From: Sanguinoderma infundibulare
Taxonomy: Eukaryota; Basidiomycota; Agaricomycetes; Polyporales; Polyporaceae
Reading direction: 5' to 3'
DNA length: 64,000 nt
Assembly: GCA_032821775.1 (NCBI GenBank)
Contig: JAVLRN010000011.1
Coordinates: 1,798,001 to 1,862,000 of the forward strand
In this document: positions 10,639 through 22,310 of the stretch, piece after piece
Position numbering within the stretch: the stretch's first letter is position 1
Layout: every line of letters begins with the position of its first letter
Translations under genes and position numbers: made by a program
The notes under the pieces: generated by a model
The model's input: the letters and a program-made list of their open reading frames with translations, nothing else
What the model was told of the DNA's origin: nothing
The model's database searches: none

Positions 10639-12522
10639 ATGTCCGCCTTCTCGCTCGACCAATGTACCGTCAAGGTCATCGCCTCGCCCCACTACGAATA
10701 TCCAAACGTGTTGAAACATGTCGTGGTCAAAGGATTCCATCCTTCCGACGGCGAAGTCGCTTTCCTCGAGGCGCTACAGATCGACAGGAGGCACTGCGAT
10801 GAAATGCACTTCTTCGAGATCCTGGACGAGGAAGGGTTCGAACTATCACAGTTCGCGAGGACGTTGTTCGAAGATCTGGACGAAGGGTTTGGATACCTCC
10901 GCTCCGACTTTGTGAATCATCCCTACCGCAAAGGGACCGGTGTTTGGGGTCGGGAACTGAATCGCGGCATGATGATATACGTGCAGAACGTCCACGTGTA
11001 CGAGCAGGTGTGTGCTGCCTCCGTCGTTTACTACGCGTGCACTGACTGGATATTGATATCGCATGGCGATACTTCCGTTCAGTGCCATCGAGGCAAAGGG
11101 ATTCCGTCATTCATGTTGCAGAAGCTCGCCCAATCCGAGTACGCCCCTCCTGGTTCCTTCTTGTTTGCTCAGCCTGTGCCTGAGGAGGAACTCGACGAGG
11201 AGAGGCGTGCTGCGTGCGTCGCCCTATTCCGCAAGGTATGCCCCGAGCCTTTTTGCCGTTCTTTTTTCACCTATAGAATGGCCTCCGGCTCAGTTCCCGT
11301 TTTAGAATGGGTACCGCAGGGTTGGACGAACGTGCTATATGGCGTACGCCAAGGACCTGTCCCATGCCTCCCACTCCCTTCCAGCTGTTGACGATGCCGA
11401 GGAGCATTGCAATCGCCCCATAATGCTTCTGCACGACATCATCAGCTTTGGACCCCTCGGCAGACCTGCTCCGGACGTCGAACAGGCGATTCGCCTCGCA
11501 TACACCCAGGACCCAACCTTCTTGCAAGCGAGGAACGAGAACGGGGCCACGCCTCTGCAACTTGCCGTGCACTGCGAGAATCTCCCGGCCGTTCGAGCGC
11601 TCCTGGCGCTGCCTCCCGAGAGCGGGATACTCACAGAGCTCACCGCGTGCGACCCTCAGGGACGCAACCCCGAAGAGCGCTGCGAGTTCGCCATGAGCCT
11701 GAAACGGCAGCAAATGGAACGCTCGACTGGCACCTGGCCCGGGCGGACATGCACAGATGCCGGCGTGCGGATCCTCTACCTCGTCAAGCGCGCGCGGGGC
11801 GAGCTGGCTGGGGTTTCCGAGGACGACTTCGTCCGTGGCCGTCAGTGGGGATGCACGTGTGGGCAGTGCGCAGGCGGATGGCTGTCTCCTCGTATGAGGT
11901 ATCGACTCCTGGGTTCGCACCGCTGTCATCTCAATTCTTGAGGGACGTGCTTACGAGCGCGATGATAGATACGGCTCGGCGGAGTGCGGACGCGATGAGG
12001 ACCACGATCCGAGCATGGACGGAAGGCCCGCTGCCCGACGATGCCCCTGGAATTGGCTTCATTCCTGAGGACATCCGCGCCGCGGGCCTCTCGAGATCGT
12101 TCTACGAAGCGTACGAGATGCTCGTCCGCGCCACCGCCGCAGTCCTGCAGCAGCCTGGTGACGGCGGTCTGCCCCTCCCTGTGCTCGTGCACTCGGCCGC
12201 AGGCGATCGCGCGAACGAGTTCCTCCTCCGGCGCGGCCGCGTGGAGCACGCCTTGGATTTCGTTACTTACACGGCGCGATTGGAGTCGCCAGCCCCCAGG
12301 GGCAACGGTTCGTGGGACGAGAGGCAAGCGCGGCTGGCGGAACAGGGGGACCAGCAAGCCGTTGCGTACGCGGGGATGGTGAGTTGCGAGAATGACCTTG
12401 ATTTCCCGCGCGTGGCCGAACGCGCGAGACTGCCGGACGAGCTCAAGTATCATACCCATGGGGTCGTCCATCAGCCTGGGTGGAGCATCATGGATATGCT
12501 AACGGAGATGGGAGTGGTGTGA
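10639..12522 (+). CDS. GNAT-like acetyltransferase domain fused to ankyrin repeat and CxCxxC module
   Basis: Exons 10639-11007, 11083-11235, 11306-11898 and 11943-12522 splice in phase to 564 aa. The first 220 residues look like a GNAT fold. The acetyl-CoA loop motif is RGKGIPSFMLQKL (about 126-138), and the typical end is ALFRKNGYRRVGRTCYMAYA. An ankyrin-type repeat follows (NGATPLQLAVHCENLPAVR, then ALLAL). A CTCGQCAGGWLSPRM motif near residue 360 could bind zinc. The last 190 residues are helical and unnamed. The third intron (11899-11942, 44 nt, GTATCG...GAG) is required to change frame; without it the gene is broken. I know no named family with this order, so acetyltransferase activity is inference. 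A fragment of a paralogue lies immediately downstream. Confidence 0.78.
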
Positions 12523-12635
12523 AGAAGTGGAGAATGAGATATGGTCCTCTACGTTGCGAAATAGGCCAACGTTACCTCGACCTTGTATGTGCCCGATTTC
12601 AGTGGACTACTCGTGTACGTGAGGTTCAACCGTGA

Positions 12636-12983
12636 GTGTCGTGTCTGAGGATGATCCTGAATATTTGTCGTTTCGTGGATGACGCTTTGATACACCAGAT
12701 CCATGATGTGTGGGGTTCTGAGGTGCACTTGAGCGGGAAGCCGGTCCCTTTCTTTCACGTCGACTGCTTTGCAGAACACGCGTTAGACCTCGTGGTGTTC
12801 TATGCGAAGGATTATTCTCTCCTGGGGGATGGATCCTGGGATAAGGAGAGGGAGCGAGAGAGGCACGAGGCTAAGGGTGCCCAGACCAAGTACTTCGCTT
12901 TGCCGGAGCGTGCCAAAGACCTCGATTTCGCTGGGGTGGCGGACATGCTGGACTCGGATCTGCCCTACAATCGCTACAGTTGA
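12636..12983 (+). pseudogene. Orphan C-terminal fragment of a GNAT-ankyrin paralogue
   Basis: This open frame contains HVDCFAEHALDLVVFYAK, a GDGSW-D-ER block, and then DLDFAGVADMLDSDLP. These align in the same order with RRGRVEHALDFVTYTARL, NGSWDER and DLDFPRVAERARLPDEL in the last 100 residues of the gene ending at 12522. No GNAT, ankyrin or CxCxxC part is present upstream. It is best read as the surviving tail of a tandem duplicate. It could still be expressed as a short protein, but its N-terminal 30 residues lack any homology to support a start. Confidence 0.65.
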
Positions 12984-13635
12984 CTGTGTCTGGCAGTCGG
13001 TACTGCTTACGGACAGCGGTCGGATATGGAGAACGAAGGAGTCAGTGATACGCAGCTCATTGAATGTAATACTGTTTGGTTGTGCTGATACATTGTGGCG
13101 AAGGATCTGGGTTGGTTCATTGCGCTACATCCTTACCTTGTACACAAGAGTCCAGCGGTGCATATAACAAGGGTTCATCTTCGTTATGATATATTGACGT
13201 AAAGCTCTTTTCCGCAAGCAGTTCGCAGATTTAAACGAAGGGATAATAGTCATCATCTGCTATGAGCCTGGTGAATCCTAGAGGATCAGTGAGGATCGTG
13301 CTCGGAGGTAACTTGTCTACATACATTGAGCGCTCGACGGTAACTTCCTCGCACCATGAGGAAGGGTTCTTCCTCGGATTTCCCCTGGTCTAAAAACTGC
13401 AATGCTCTGACGCAACAAAGTATGCACTTCCTGAAGCACGGTCGCATGAAAGCCGCGTTAATGTCCTCGGTAGGCTTCTGTGTCCGACGTCAGCCAGAAT
13501 CCTAATGGAACGAAGGGCACGCTGAGGATATCAGGCATGCGAACACGCAACACCTATGCCCCGATCCAAAACAATGTTCTAACTTAATGCTAGCGATGCT
13601 CACCTGAGAATTCATCACGACGGCCATCGACGGCC
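12984..13635. other. Gene-free stretch
   Basis: Between two pseudogene fragments. No reading frame with a motif, repeat or RNA element was recognised. Confidence 0.45.
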
Positions 13636-14255
13636 ATTCCATCGCCTGGCGCTATAACCCCATCTGGACCGCATCCAGTGACAATAGCACGCCGATGCAG
13701 ATCGGTAACAGCCATTCCGGACGTCACCGAACTGCGGACCGACCACCCGCTCGTGATCATCATGCCCTGCTGGGGTTGGAAGAACGATCGCATGCACGAC
13801 CGAACCGGATCTCGAGGGCTACCATGGCGAAACCAGCTGGGACGGACTGCCACATTTGTTTAGCGGACCCGAGTCGCTGCAGGATTGGCTCCTAAGGAGC
13901 CCGAACCGCGCGAACCTGAGACGCGTCGGGTTGTCGTTCATAGATGAGGTGGGCACGGTGGCGAACGCGACGGAGAGACGAGCTGGAAGGGACGAAACAG
14001 GTGCTGGACTTGTGGAAGGGAAGGATGGCGAGCGGCTTTCGGTGACAGAGCGTGGACGTGGAAGTGGACGTGCAGAAGATTGTGACGCAGACCAGCGACA
14101 CGGTCGGCCTCACGATCACCTCCTCCCTGCTCGAGGGCGAACACTAGCCGTCTTCCCCAACTTCCCGTAGAGCGAAGCCGGCGAAATATTCGGCCTTCAG
14201 GCGATGTTTTTCGGGCTTTGGAAGGAACCGAGCAAGCACACGACCTCGTTCGACG
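13636..14255 (+). pseudogene. Decayed N-terminal half of a six-hairpin glycosidase
   Basis: It is homologous at DNA and protein level to the start of the intact gene at 32082. RYNPIWTASS matches RYNPVRTASS, then STPMQIGN, then CWGWKND-like text for DWGWKND, then a segment matching NPNRVNLGRIGLLFLD, a segment for EGTVANVTEG, and finally FGLWKEPSKHTTS matching VGVWNATANHTTT. Matches jump between frames, with several frameshifts and stops, for example TAG at the FPWN position. The signal peptide region is missing. The rest of the gene is found next door on the opposite strand. Confidence 0.75.
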
Positions 14256-14259
14256 TTGA

Positions 14260-15420
14260 CCAGCGGGCCAGGGTTAGGGAAGAACGTCAGAGCGGCCGTT
14301 GCGTGTGTCGATGGCGTTTTCGGTCCCCAATTACGTGCCGCAGACATCGCCAGCATGGGGACGTCACAGCTGGCAGGCGAATGTGAATGTGGCTATGCTG
14401 TCGTCCATTCGTAGTGCGTCTGTACCTTCTCTGCCGTCGCTTTCGCCAGGTCGGGACCGAGCGGCGGCCGTCTGCATGGTCCAACGCGGGAGGGTTGCTC
14501 GTTCCTGTAGGTCGCGGTGTCCTTGTAAACCCCATGCAGCCCGTCCTCAATCGGGAGCGGCGCCAGGTTCTCTATGACCTCCGTCCACGGCGCCTTGTCT
14601 TCAAGCCGCTCCAGCTCGTGTATTGACGGCTCGCACTTGAGCAAGTGAGCGCGTTGGACTCGTGTCCGCGCCATACATCGGCGGTTGGTCAAAGAATCCC
14701 GCGCTCTTGTTGAGTTTCGCGTACACATCCGCCGTCGCACGGAGGGCATCCCCGCCACTTCTGTAACATCGCACGCAAGTGTGTCGCGCGGTACTCGGAC
14801 TCGGCGGAACACGAGGGGGCGAAGCTGCTGCCGGATCGGGAGATTGTTGATCTTCCCCGCACGGGGGGCGATCGCCGGGACGGATCCGTCATCTTCGCGC
14901 CAGCGCGCTCCGATGGGGTAGCCTTGGCCCTTCGCTGGCACGCGTATGGAGGAAGCGCACGTACGTCCCCGCGTTGCGCGGTTGAGGAAGTCCCGGTGGT
15001 TTCAGAGGGCCCGATGCGGCCATTCGTCAAGAACGGAGTATATGGACAATCTGAACCCCGCCGAGGTTCACCAGGCCCGACTTGGAACTTGAAACAGCAA
15101 TCAGCTCAGGAACACAGGGCGCGAACCACCGCAGCGCACGGTGAGGTACCTCCTGCGGCGGCGTGTCGCTTGCCTCTTGCCTCGTTGACGCGCATCAAGT
15201 ACCGGGAGAGGGTGATCCGCCTCTGAAGTTCGTCGGCGCGAGGATCGCGGGTCGACAAAGCCGTTCCCGGCCAGTAGTCCTCCCAGACGCGTTCGGACTC
15301 TGTTGGATGACGACATCTCCTCGACCAACTCTGGAGCGTACACGATATCCGATCAAGGGAAAAGAATGAACCCGACTGGTTTGGAAGGATGGTGTAACGC
15401 TGGCATGCCAGTTTTGCTCC
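14260..15420 (-). pseudogene. Decayed, inverted C-terminal half of the same glycosidase
   Basis: Read leftward, this matches the intact gene from about 32930 to about 34230. It begins with a GQSFSIAVGY-like piece and runs through a PPQE exon end, AGARWREDDGS (for AGARWSKMTDPSGRS), EIRATH-type remnants, and LAPLPIEDGLHGVY. It ends in an AMSAARN remnant. Frameshifts and stops are frequent. At the position of the first intron of the intact gene, this copy has a normal GT donor after CCGCAGGAG. Together with the rightward half it forms a tail-to-tail arrangement, so an inversion split the old gene near 14255-14260. Outer limits are approximate. Confidence 0.75.
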
Positions 15421-16568
15421 AGTCGGAGCCCGACGAGTGCCAACCGGATATTTCCTGGCGTCGAGAGCTATGCTGTACAGCGTGGCAATGGAAGATCAGC
15501 AATTGTTGGAGACAAGCATTCGTGGTGCGCTCACAGGCCTTCAGAGGACGGCGGAAGATGATACTTGCCGATGCTGGCACGCGTGGCCACAAGACGCAGA
15601 GGAGAGATGGTAGATGGCCCTTGAATCTCTAGATCTATTCGAGTTTGACGACGTCAGGCCCGTTCCGCGTTACGAACCCCGAATTCCTCAGTTCTTTACG
15701 CTGCAGCGATGATGCAAGAGGGGTGATACGAGGGCACTGGAGCAGAGCGCAGGTACGCACGGAGGGACTATCATATGACGGACCACGGATGGACCTTTGG
15801 CGGGATTGCAGGATGCGAGGTATGGACGAGTAGTCATTCCGCGCCACCGGAACGAACCTACTGGAGACTGGTCAGCATGAAATGGCCAAACGCATTCCCA
15901 ATGCTTACCTTGGTCGCATCTGAGGGTGCATTATAGATCTTCCGGACACACTTTTTCCCCGCTGCGACAAAAGCTGAGACCGTCTAAAGATTGAAATCTT
16001 GAAAATGAGTATGCAACTGCGCGCTGTAAATTTGCTCACTCAGAGCTTGGCACGGTCGAGAACATGAGCTTGCACACATTACACAAGCTGAAGGTGTACG
16101 TTTCACGATACTCGGACGTCGCGGTGCGTTGAGGATCCAAGTAAGGGGAGCTCCTGGCAGCCTGGATGGCCTGGAAAGGTTACAGGGTTTGAAACCGGTG
16201 TAAGCGACGAGATGGGCGACAGAAGGGGGATAAAGTTCGAGGACGACGGGTCGAGAAGCGGGCAAGGAGGGGCAACGAGCGTCGGACAAGGTCAAATGAC
16301 GACAAGGCGCTGCCCGCTGAGGCCGCCTCCGATTCCGATGGCGTCAGACCGGTAATACGGTCTTCATTCTCACAGGTAAACCTGTCCTAGTCTGATTAGT
16401 TGTCGGATAAGAAAGCGGATAAAGGCGTGCGATGGGCGGATAAACGAAAGGGGAATAGAACGGATGGTGCCTGGGCGGCGCCGGTTGGGAGTGGTTGGTT
16501 GGGTTACATCTACGCCTGCGTTGCGCTGTGCGTTGGACGCGCCTTCGATCCTGCTGCAATCATCCGCC
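15421..16568. other. Gene-free stretch
   Basis: Upstream of the Ser/Pro-rich gene at 16569. Up to about 15500 there may be further unreadable remnants of the inverted glycosidase half. The rest shows only short unsupported frames. Confidence 0.45.
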
Positions 16569-17870
16569 ATGGCTACTCCTCCCAAATCCGCCGCCGGCCC
16601 TCAGTCTCTCTCCCTCCTCACCACCACCTCCCCCTCACCTCCTCGTCCAGCAGACGCCAGCGTCCTCGCCATGAACGGAATGACCCTCTCCCCCGCCGAG
16701 CTCAGACACATCACCTCGGCCACCAACCTTGCAGGCCCATCGCGCGAGCGCAAACTTTCAAGCCATAACTCTCAGCATCTCCGCACCCATCGTCTCGGCT
16801 CTCGTTCCCCCGCCTCCATCCCCTCTTCCCCAACATCCGTGTAAGTTTTCCCCTCCACACACCCATTCCCCTTCCGTCAAACGCATCTCCTCCACTCACA
16901 TCTCATCTTCCCTAGCCACTCCTCCTCTTCGGCGATCTTCGAGCGGGACATCGAACCCATCGCTTCCCCCCTTCCCCTTACCGCAGACCCCCACCACATC
17001 CCTCGTGCAAAGTTCACAGAGGAAATCGAGCGCTCCGTCCCCTCCGTGCTCGACAGCGCTGCCGCAGTACTCACCTCGACAAATCCTGACGAGGATGACC
17101 TCGATGCCATCTCCATCGTCACCCCCGCCCCCATGGATCCTGGCTACCAGAGCGGTTTCACAAGTCCCATCTCCCGCTTGAGCAGCCGCAGTCCCAGCCC
17201 GACAGGAAACAGGCGCAGCTTACTCTTCAGTAACTCCATCCCCGGCTCTCCACCAAAACCTGTCCCGGCTTCTTCTCCAGTTCGCCCCACAGTGCACACC
17301 AGCCCTTCCCCCCGCAATCTTCCTTCTACCCTTCCGTCGACCGTCACCCCCACTCCAACCTCGGCTTACTTTTCCGTCACGTCCAGTGCACCATCCGATG
17401 CCGAGTCTAACTCAAACGCGTCGTCGCCGACTACTGCAACCCACACCGAACATCCGTTGCATAGCCTCCCGTCGCCCCCACAGCAACTGACGTCAATCAC
17501 CGTACCCGCCCCCTTCCCTTCACATCCCCCTTCACCCAAGAACGTCACAAAACGCTTGTCCTTCATCTCGTATATCGACCTGCTTTCCTCAACCCCCGCA
17601 TCCGCCATCCCATTGTCCAGTCTTACATCTTCCGCCGTCGTCTCCGATCCACCGCCCCACATCCCCAGCGTCATCGGTCTTCCCCAGGCTCAGTACGCCG
17701 CCAGCTCAAGCGGTGGTAGCATCCATGGTGCCCCAACCTTCGTCCTCGAGCGCGATGGGCCTATGGGTGTCGTTGATGACGTGGGCGGCGAATGGGAGCG
17801 CGAAGGCCTTGGTAAGGGCTTGGAGGAGCGGCTGGAAGCGCTCAACGCCGCCGTGCCTTCCAAGGCCTAG
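16569..17870 (+). CDS. Ser/Pro-rich protein of unknown function
   Basis: Two exons, 16569-16840 and 16916-17870, give 408 aa. The ATG is in excellent context (gccatggc) and the intron has GTAAGT and CCTAG ends in phase. Most of the protein is disordered: Ser, Pro and Thr make up a large share, with many SP sites that kinases could use. Two short blocks look ordered: MTLSPAELRHITSATNLAG near residue 38 and KRLSFISYIDLLSSTP near residue 312. The C terminus is acidic and helical (GEWEREGLGKGLEERLEAL). There is no signal peptide or membrane segment. A regulatory or scaffold role is a guess; I do not recognise the family. The even reading frame over 950 nt of GC-rich DNA and the two conserved-looking blocks are the evidence that it is real. 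Confidence 0.8.
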
Positions 17871-19001
17871 GGCGCACGCGCTCACCTATGGACCGAATTG
17901 TTCAAGATGATAGAGGTCCTTGGCTTTCCGATTTTGACGACCGATAATGAAGATATGCACCCAATGCTCGGGCTCCTGGCCGATTACGTGTATGCACCCT
18001 TTCTCCCTGGTTATCGTTGATTCTTCCTTTCCGAGGTCCCATCCCGTCCTTTCTCCATCGCCCTCCTCATTGCATCGGTGACGTATGGCTCTTCCTTGTC
18101 CCGATTTGCGAGATGGACCGTTCCTTGTTGCCACACTACTCTATATCCTACCTGGTAATTGTTTTGTTCTATGAATACGTTTTATTGCCTGCGGCCTGTT
18201 TCGTACAACTTCCTTCCGACCTTTCCCCCACTTAATTTCCGTCGTCCTTTCGTCATGTTCTCCCGTTCAGCCATCCCAACCCCGTATCGCGTTGACAACC
18301 CTTACCCTTCCTCCATCTTCCTTTCTCATCCTTCGCTGCGCTGAGACAGCGGAACGCTTTCGAATGAAGCTCGAACGAACGGCCTGCGGTGTATTTATCA
18401 CGTCCAAATCCCTTCCTGCTCCGTTACTTGTATATGTACCACTAATCCCTCATCCGGTTTCCTGTTGGTGTCCCGGACCCCTGCTTCGGTTCCATTCAAA
18501 TCTAAACCTACGTTACCGTACCCGTACCACACTATTGCAAAACCCTCCCAGCCGCCGCCGTTACCCATTACCCAGTCTCAATCGCCTGTGCGCGTGAGCT
18601 GCGAATTCCACGCCCCGAGTTTGCATGTGCATTGTCCCGCACGCGACTATTGTGTTACCCCACCCCCATATGCAAACCTTACCCTCTGAATGACCTCGAG
18701 CTTATGCATGCCGTACTGGAAGTGTTCGAATACTGTGTATATAGCTAGGGAAATGTCGTGCACGTGCAGACGAATTGCAGTCGACAAAATGTCTCTTTGT
18801 GTCACTCGGCCAAGTTCGTCCGGCGTATTGGTGTGCTCTCGGGTTGTCTTCTCTAGACAAACGGTGAGCTAGCTGTCATACAGGATCTAGGTTATGTTGT
18901 TGCTATGGCACAGATTGAACAACGATTCATCTTCTTCCTGGCAGATAGATATCTAGATGGCTTGACAGGTACATAGCGGCACGGGTCCATCAGCCTCCAT
19001 C
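17871..19001. other. Spacer between convergent genes
   Basis: Holds the 3' sides of the Ser/Pro-rich gene and the esterase. It is pyrimidine-rich to about 18600. No frame with a motif was seen. Confidence 0.5.
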
Positions 19002-20523
19002 TTATGGCGCACCGGCCAACAGCCACCTCACGCCCTCGATCGTGTCCCGGAACACCCTCTGCGCGATGGAGATGTGCGGCGTCGCGTAGTAGAACCCGTG
19101 CGGGACGCCGGGATACCTGCCAATTCAACTGCATTCAGCCTCGTGGACGCCGAAACGGCACCGGTACCACTTGGACTCACAGGACGGATCTGACCTTGAC
19201 CCCGGCCTCGCGCAGGAAGGTCTCGGCGAGGCGCGCGTCGTCCCGGAGCGGGTCGCGCTCGTTGTGCTGGATGAAGGCCGGGGCGAGGTTGGCGTGCGAG
19301 GGGAAGAAGTAGGGCGAGAACCGCGGGTCGTCGTTCGCGGGCGGGTTGTATGACGCTGCATAGGATTCGGAAGGGGGCAGGAGCAGCCGTTTCGGGTTCA
19401 GCGCCGACTCCGAGTCCCCGAGCCCGACGCGGTTCTGGAGATAAAAAAACGCACCTCGGCATTGCAGCAGCAGGTCCTTGCCGGTGAACGCGTCGTTGGC
19501 GTTCTCCTCGAAGGCGAGCAGCTCGGCCTTGTGTCTAGGGTCACGTCGCGTTGCGTGTTCAGAGACGATCGACTGCTTATGGGAGGGGGAGCGCTTACTC
19601 TTCTGGGTAAACCTCAGGGTAGATGATGAGGGGCTCGCGGAGGACCTGGCCCGTGAGCGGATGGTCCTTGAAGAACGGGTCATCCCGGACCAGGTGGGCG
19701 AGGACTGCGGTGAGGTTGCCACCCGCAGAATCCCCGCCGATGATTAGGCCCTTGGACGCGTCTACGCGGATGGACGCAGCGTTCGCCACTGTCTGGAATG
19801 CGAATACCGTCAGTAGGCGGGATCGATTTGGTATATGCGGATAGTAGATGTATGCACCCATTTGATTGCCGCCAGAGAATCGTTGAGCGGGATAGGGAAC
19901 GGGTGTTCGGGTGCGAGTCTGCGAGGGATGGAACTCGACATGAGTTTCGAGCATCTGACAAGGGCACACGGGGAACACGGAACCTGTATTCGACGTTGAC
20001 GGTGACAACTTGGAGCTCGACCGAGAGGATCCGAAGCGGGTAATCATCAATGTCGATATCACCCGCGACCCAGCCTGGAGACGATTTAAAGATCAATAAG
20101 GGCATGTGTGGAGGAAACGGATCGTCCGTATACCATACCTCCCCCATGGAACCAGACGAACACGGGGTAGCTCTTCTCGTTGTCGTAGACCGAGGTGGGG
20201 ATGACGAGGCGCACGCGGATCTGGCCGCCTTCGACAGGAATAGTCCGTTCCTCCACGGTATAAGAGGATTCTGGAAATGGAAGGCACGATGAAGGTCGTG
20301 GTTGAGCAACGGACATGTTCAAAGCAGCAGCATGATCGTCAGGCTCACCGGCAGGTAGATCCTTTTTCAGGGCCGCTTCGAACCCGGGAGTCAAGCCCTG
20401 TATCAACGCCCGCAGCGTCTCAGAGGGGGGCCGGTTCGGGTCGGGAGGGTTCGCTTGGTCTGTCGCTGCCATTTGGGCCTGCATCTCCTGGAACGCTGCT
20501 GCGAACTCAGGGTCCATGGACAT
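19002..20523 (-). CDS. Alpha/beta-hydrolase, HSL-type esterase (copy A)
   Basis: Seven exons read leftward: 20139-20523, 19984-20074, 19858-19918, 19599-19792, 19455-19534, 19181-19355, 19002-19116; 366 aa. The oxyanion motif HGGG (codon split by intron 1) lies near residue 126. LAPEHPFP follows, then the nucleophile in GGDSAGGN, the acid in NERDPLRDD and the His in YPGVPHGFYY. This is the complete triad of the hormone-sensitive-lipase/arylacetamide-deacetylase group, which hydrolyses short-chain esters. There is no signal peptide. The intron 19356-19454 is 99 nt and open in frame. I call it spliced because removing it aligns LLLQCR-ASYNPP with the intact copy at 40061. Five exons have exactly the same length as in that copy. 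Confidence 0.9.
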
Positions 20524-21239
20524 GGTGAACGCTGTGGAAGAAATAAGTGGGTGTCGGGTGCGGGTATCGAGGGCTGGTCGAGAAGGGTAGGGGGAGGGAG
20601 AGGGAGAAGGTCGGTACTCGTTTCGAACCGAAAGACACTCGTTGGAGCCGGACTGGTGGGGACGGGGAGACTACTTGCATCTGGGCACCACCGGGCCCTT
20701 ATACATACACAGAACGCCACGATCCCCAAGCCGTACTCGGGGCCGGGATCGCCATCCACAAGAAGCTGACAGAAACGGGAGCTGACCAGGACCGATGAGC
20801 CTCCGGAATCGAATAGAAAAGAAACGAGAAAGACCGAACGAGTCGATATGCAAGGTCCGCCCGACCTTCCCGAACCTCAACGCAATCCTGCTCGAACGGT
20901 CCCCACGGCTAGATGAGTACGTCGACGACCCCCATCCGCAAGACGATCTTCGATACCACAGGTGTCTTGTAGTGTAATAGGCAATACAGCTGATGAATTT
21001 TCCGGAGGTAAGTCATGAGGCAAGACTGGAACCACGGGAAACCTACTCTGCATCTTGCCGGTGGCAGGAGTGCCTCGGCCGAAGGGAGGACTCTGCTCTT
21101 CTTGGAGGATATCAAGCTTCAAGGCAAAGGACCTGAAGGAGACGTCCCTGCTTAGCGGTTTGTGGCGCAAGCGTGGTGTTCCGAATCTTGAGGAGGGGGT
21201 CATTTGTTCCTGAACCCGTTGAACCCAATGATTAGTCCA
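20524..21239. other. Spacer upstream of esterase copy A
   Basis: Contains the promoter side of esterase copy A and DNA beyond the truncated end of pseudogene copy B. Nothing else recognisable. Confidence 0.45.
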
Positions 21240-22310
21240 TTGGAGCGCTGACCAGACTCGTATGCCCCGCCTTGAGTTGGCATTTTAAAAAGGGGAGATG
21301 CGCGGATCGTCCTTCCCGGGGTTGGGGGGGTGGGGGTTGAGAAGCTCTGACAGAGACGAATTGGTCAACCGTTGGAGTAGAACGGTCCTCTTTGGTGAGC
21401 AATGGACCATTTGTGTTCTCTTCACACGAGAGAAGCTCGGCCTTGTACCTGGCGGGACACCTTGGTATCAGAACCATAGCTCGTTGGATAATTGGAAGGT
21501 ACACCCACTATTCGGGATAGACGTGGGGGTGAATAATAGAAGGTTCACGTTGCAGCTGCCCAGTGACCGGGTGACCCTTAAAAACGGGGTGTGCGCCAAT
21601 GATGCCGTGATGTTGCCGCCGGCGGAGTCGCCCCCAATGATGAACTCTTTGGACGAGTCTGCCCGAATGGACGTGGCATATTCAACAGACTACATACCGT
21701 TGTAGAGGCGTGGTATCTGGTGATGAAGCGTAATCCATATAATCGGACGCACCCATTTGATGGCAGCCTATCAATCGGTAAGTCCAGCTGGGCAGGGATA
21801 TTCGAAGCCAAGTCCACACGCCGTCAGCATCGAATAGTGATCGATTAAGATCTCACGAACCTGCTGACGGTGACAACCTGGAGGGCGACGGAGAGCGTTC
21901 GAAGGGCGTAGTCATCCTTCGTCACATCGCCAGCGATGAACCCTGTGCGCGGTTTTGCAGAGGATCAGTAGGTGTCCAAGGACAGCAGGAAGTTCGTACC
22001 TCCTCCATGGAACCAAACGAAGATGGGGCACATCTCCTGGTTAGCCGAGGTGGGGAAAACAACACGGATACGGATATGTCCCTTTTCCGCGGGGACGAAC
22101 TCGTCCTCCACGGTATATGCGGACTCTAAACGATGAAACATGGTGAGGTGTACGCTAAAGACCCATAAAGTAGGCGAAAACGTACCCCGATAGGTCCTCG
22201 CTCTAAATGAGTTGGACAAGATGATTCATCTAGGCGATCTGCGCCTGTAATACCGCTACAGGGGATTCCCGCTCGTCGGGAGGGCTAGCGCCACGGGCGA
22301 CTACGATGCG
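21240..22310 (-). pseudogene. Decayed HSL-type esterase (copy B)
   Basis: The order of parts matches the intact copies: a PPDERESPV leader with a TAG stop soon after, then SAYTVEDEFVPAEKG, FVWFHGGG, FIAGDVTKDDYALRTLSV, a stop-ridden EYPCPAGLTD segment (TGA and TAG before AAIKW), FIIGGDSAGGN, then YKAELLSCEENTNGPLLTK. The sequence breaks up after a DDPRISPF remnant. The last acid and the His exon are absent. The nucleophile and oxyanion motifs survive, so decay is fairly recent. It lies directly behind copy A in the same orientation, suggesting tandem duplication. Confidence 0.8.

Noticed and set aside
19356..19454. Reading esterase copy A through this 99-nt segment as coding
   Set aside because: The matching position in copy C is an intron, and removing it gives equal exon lengths in both copies.
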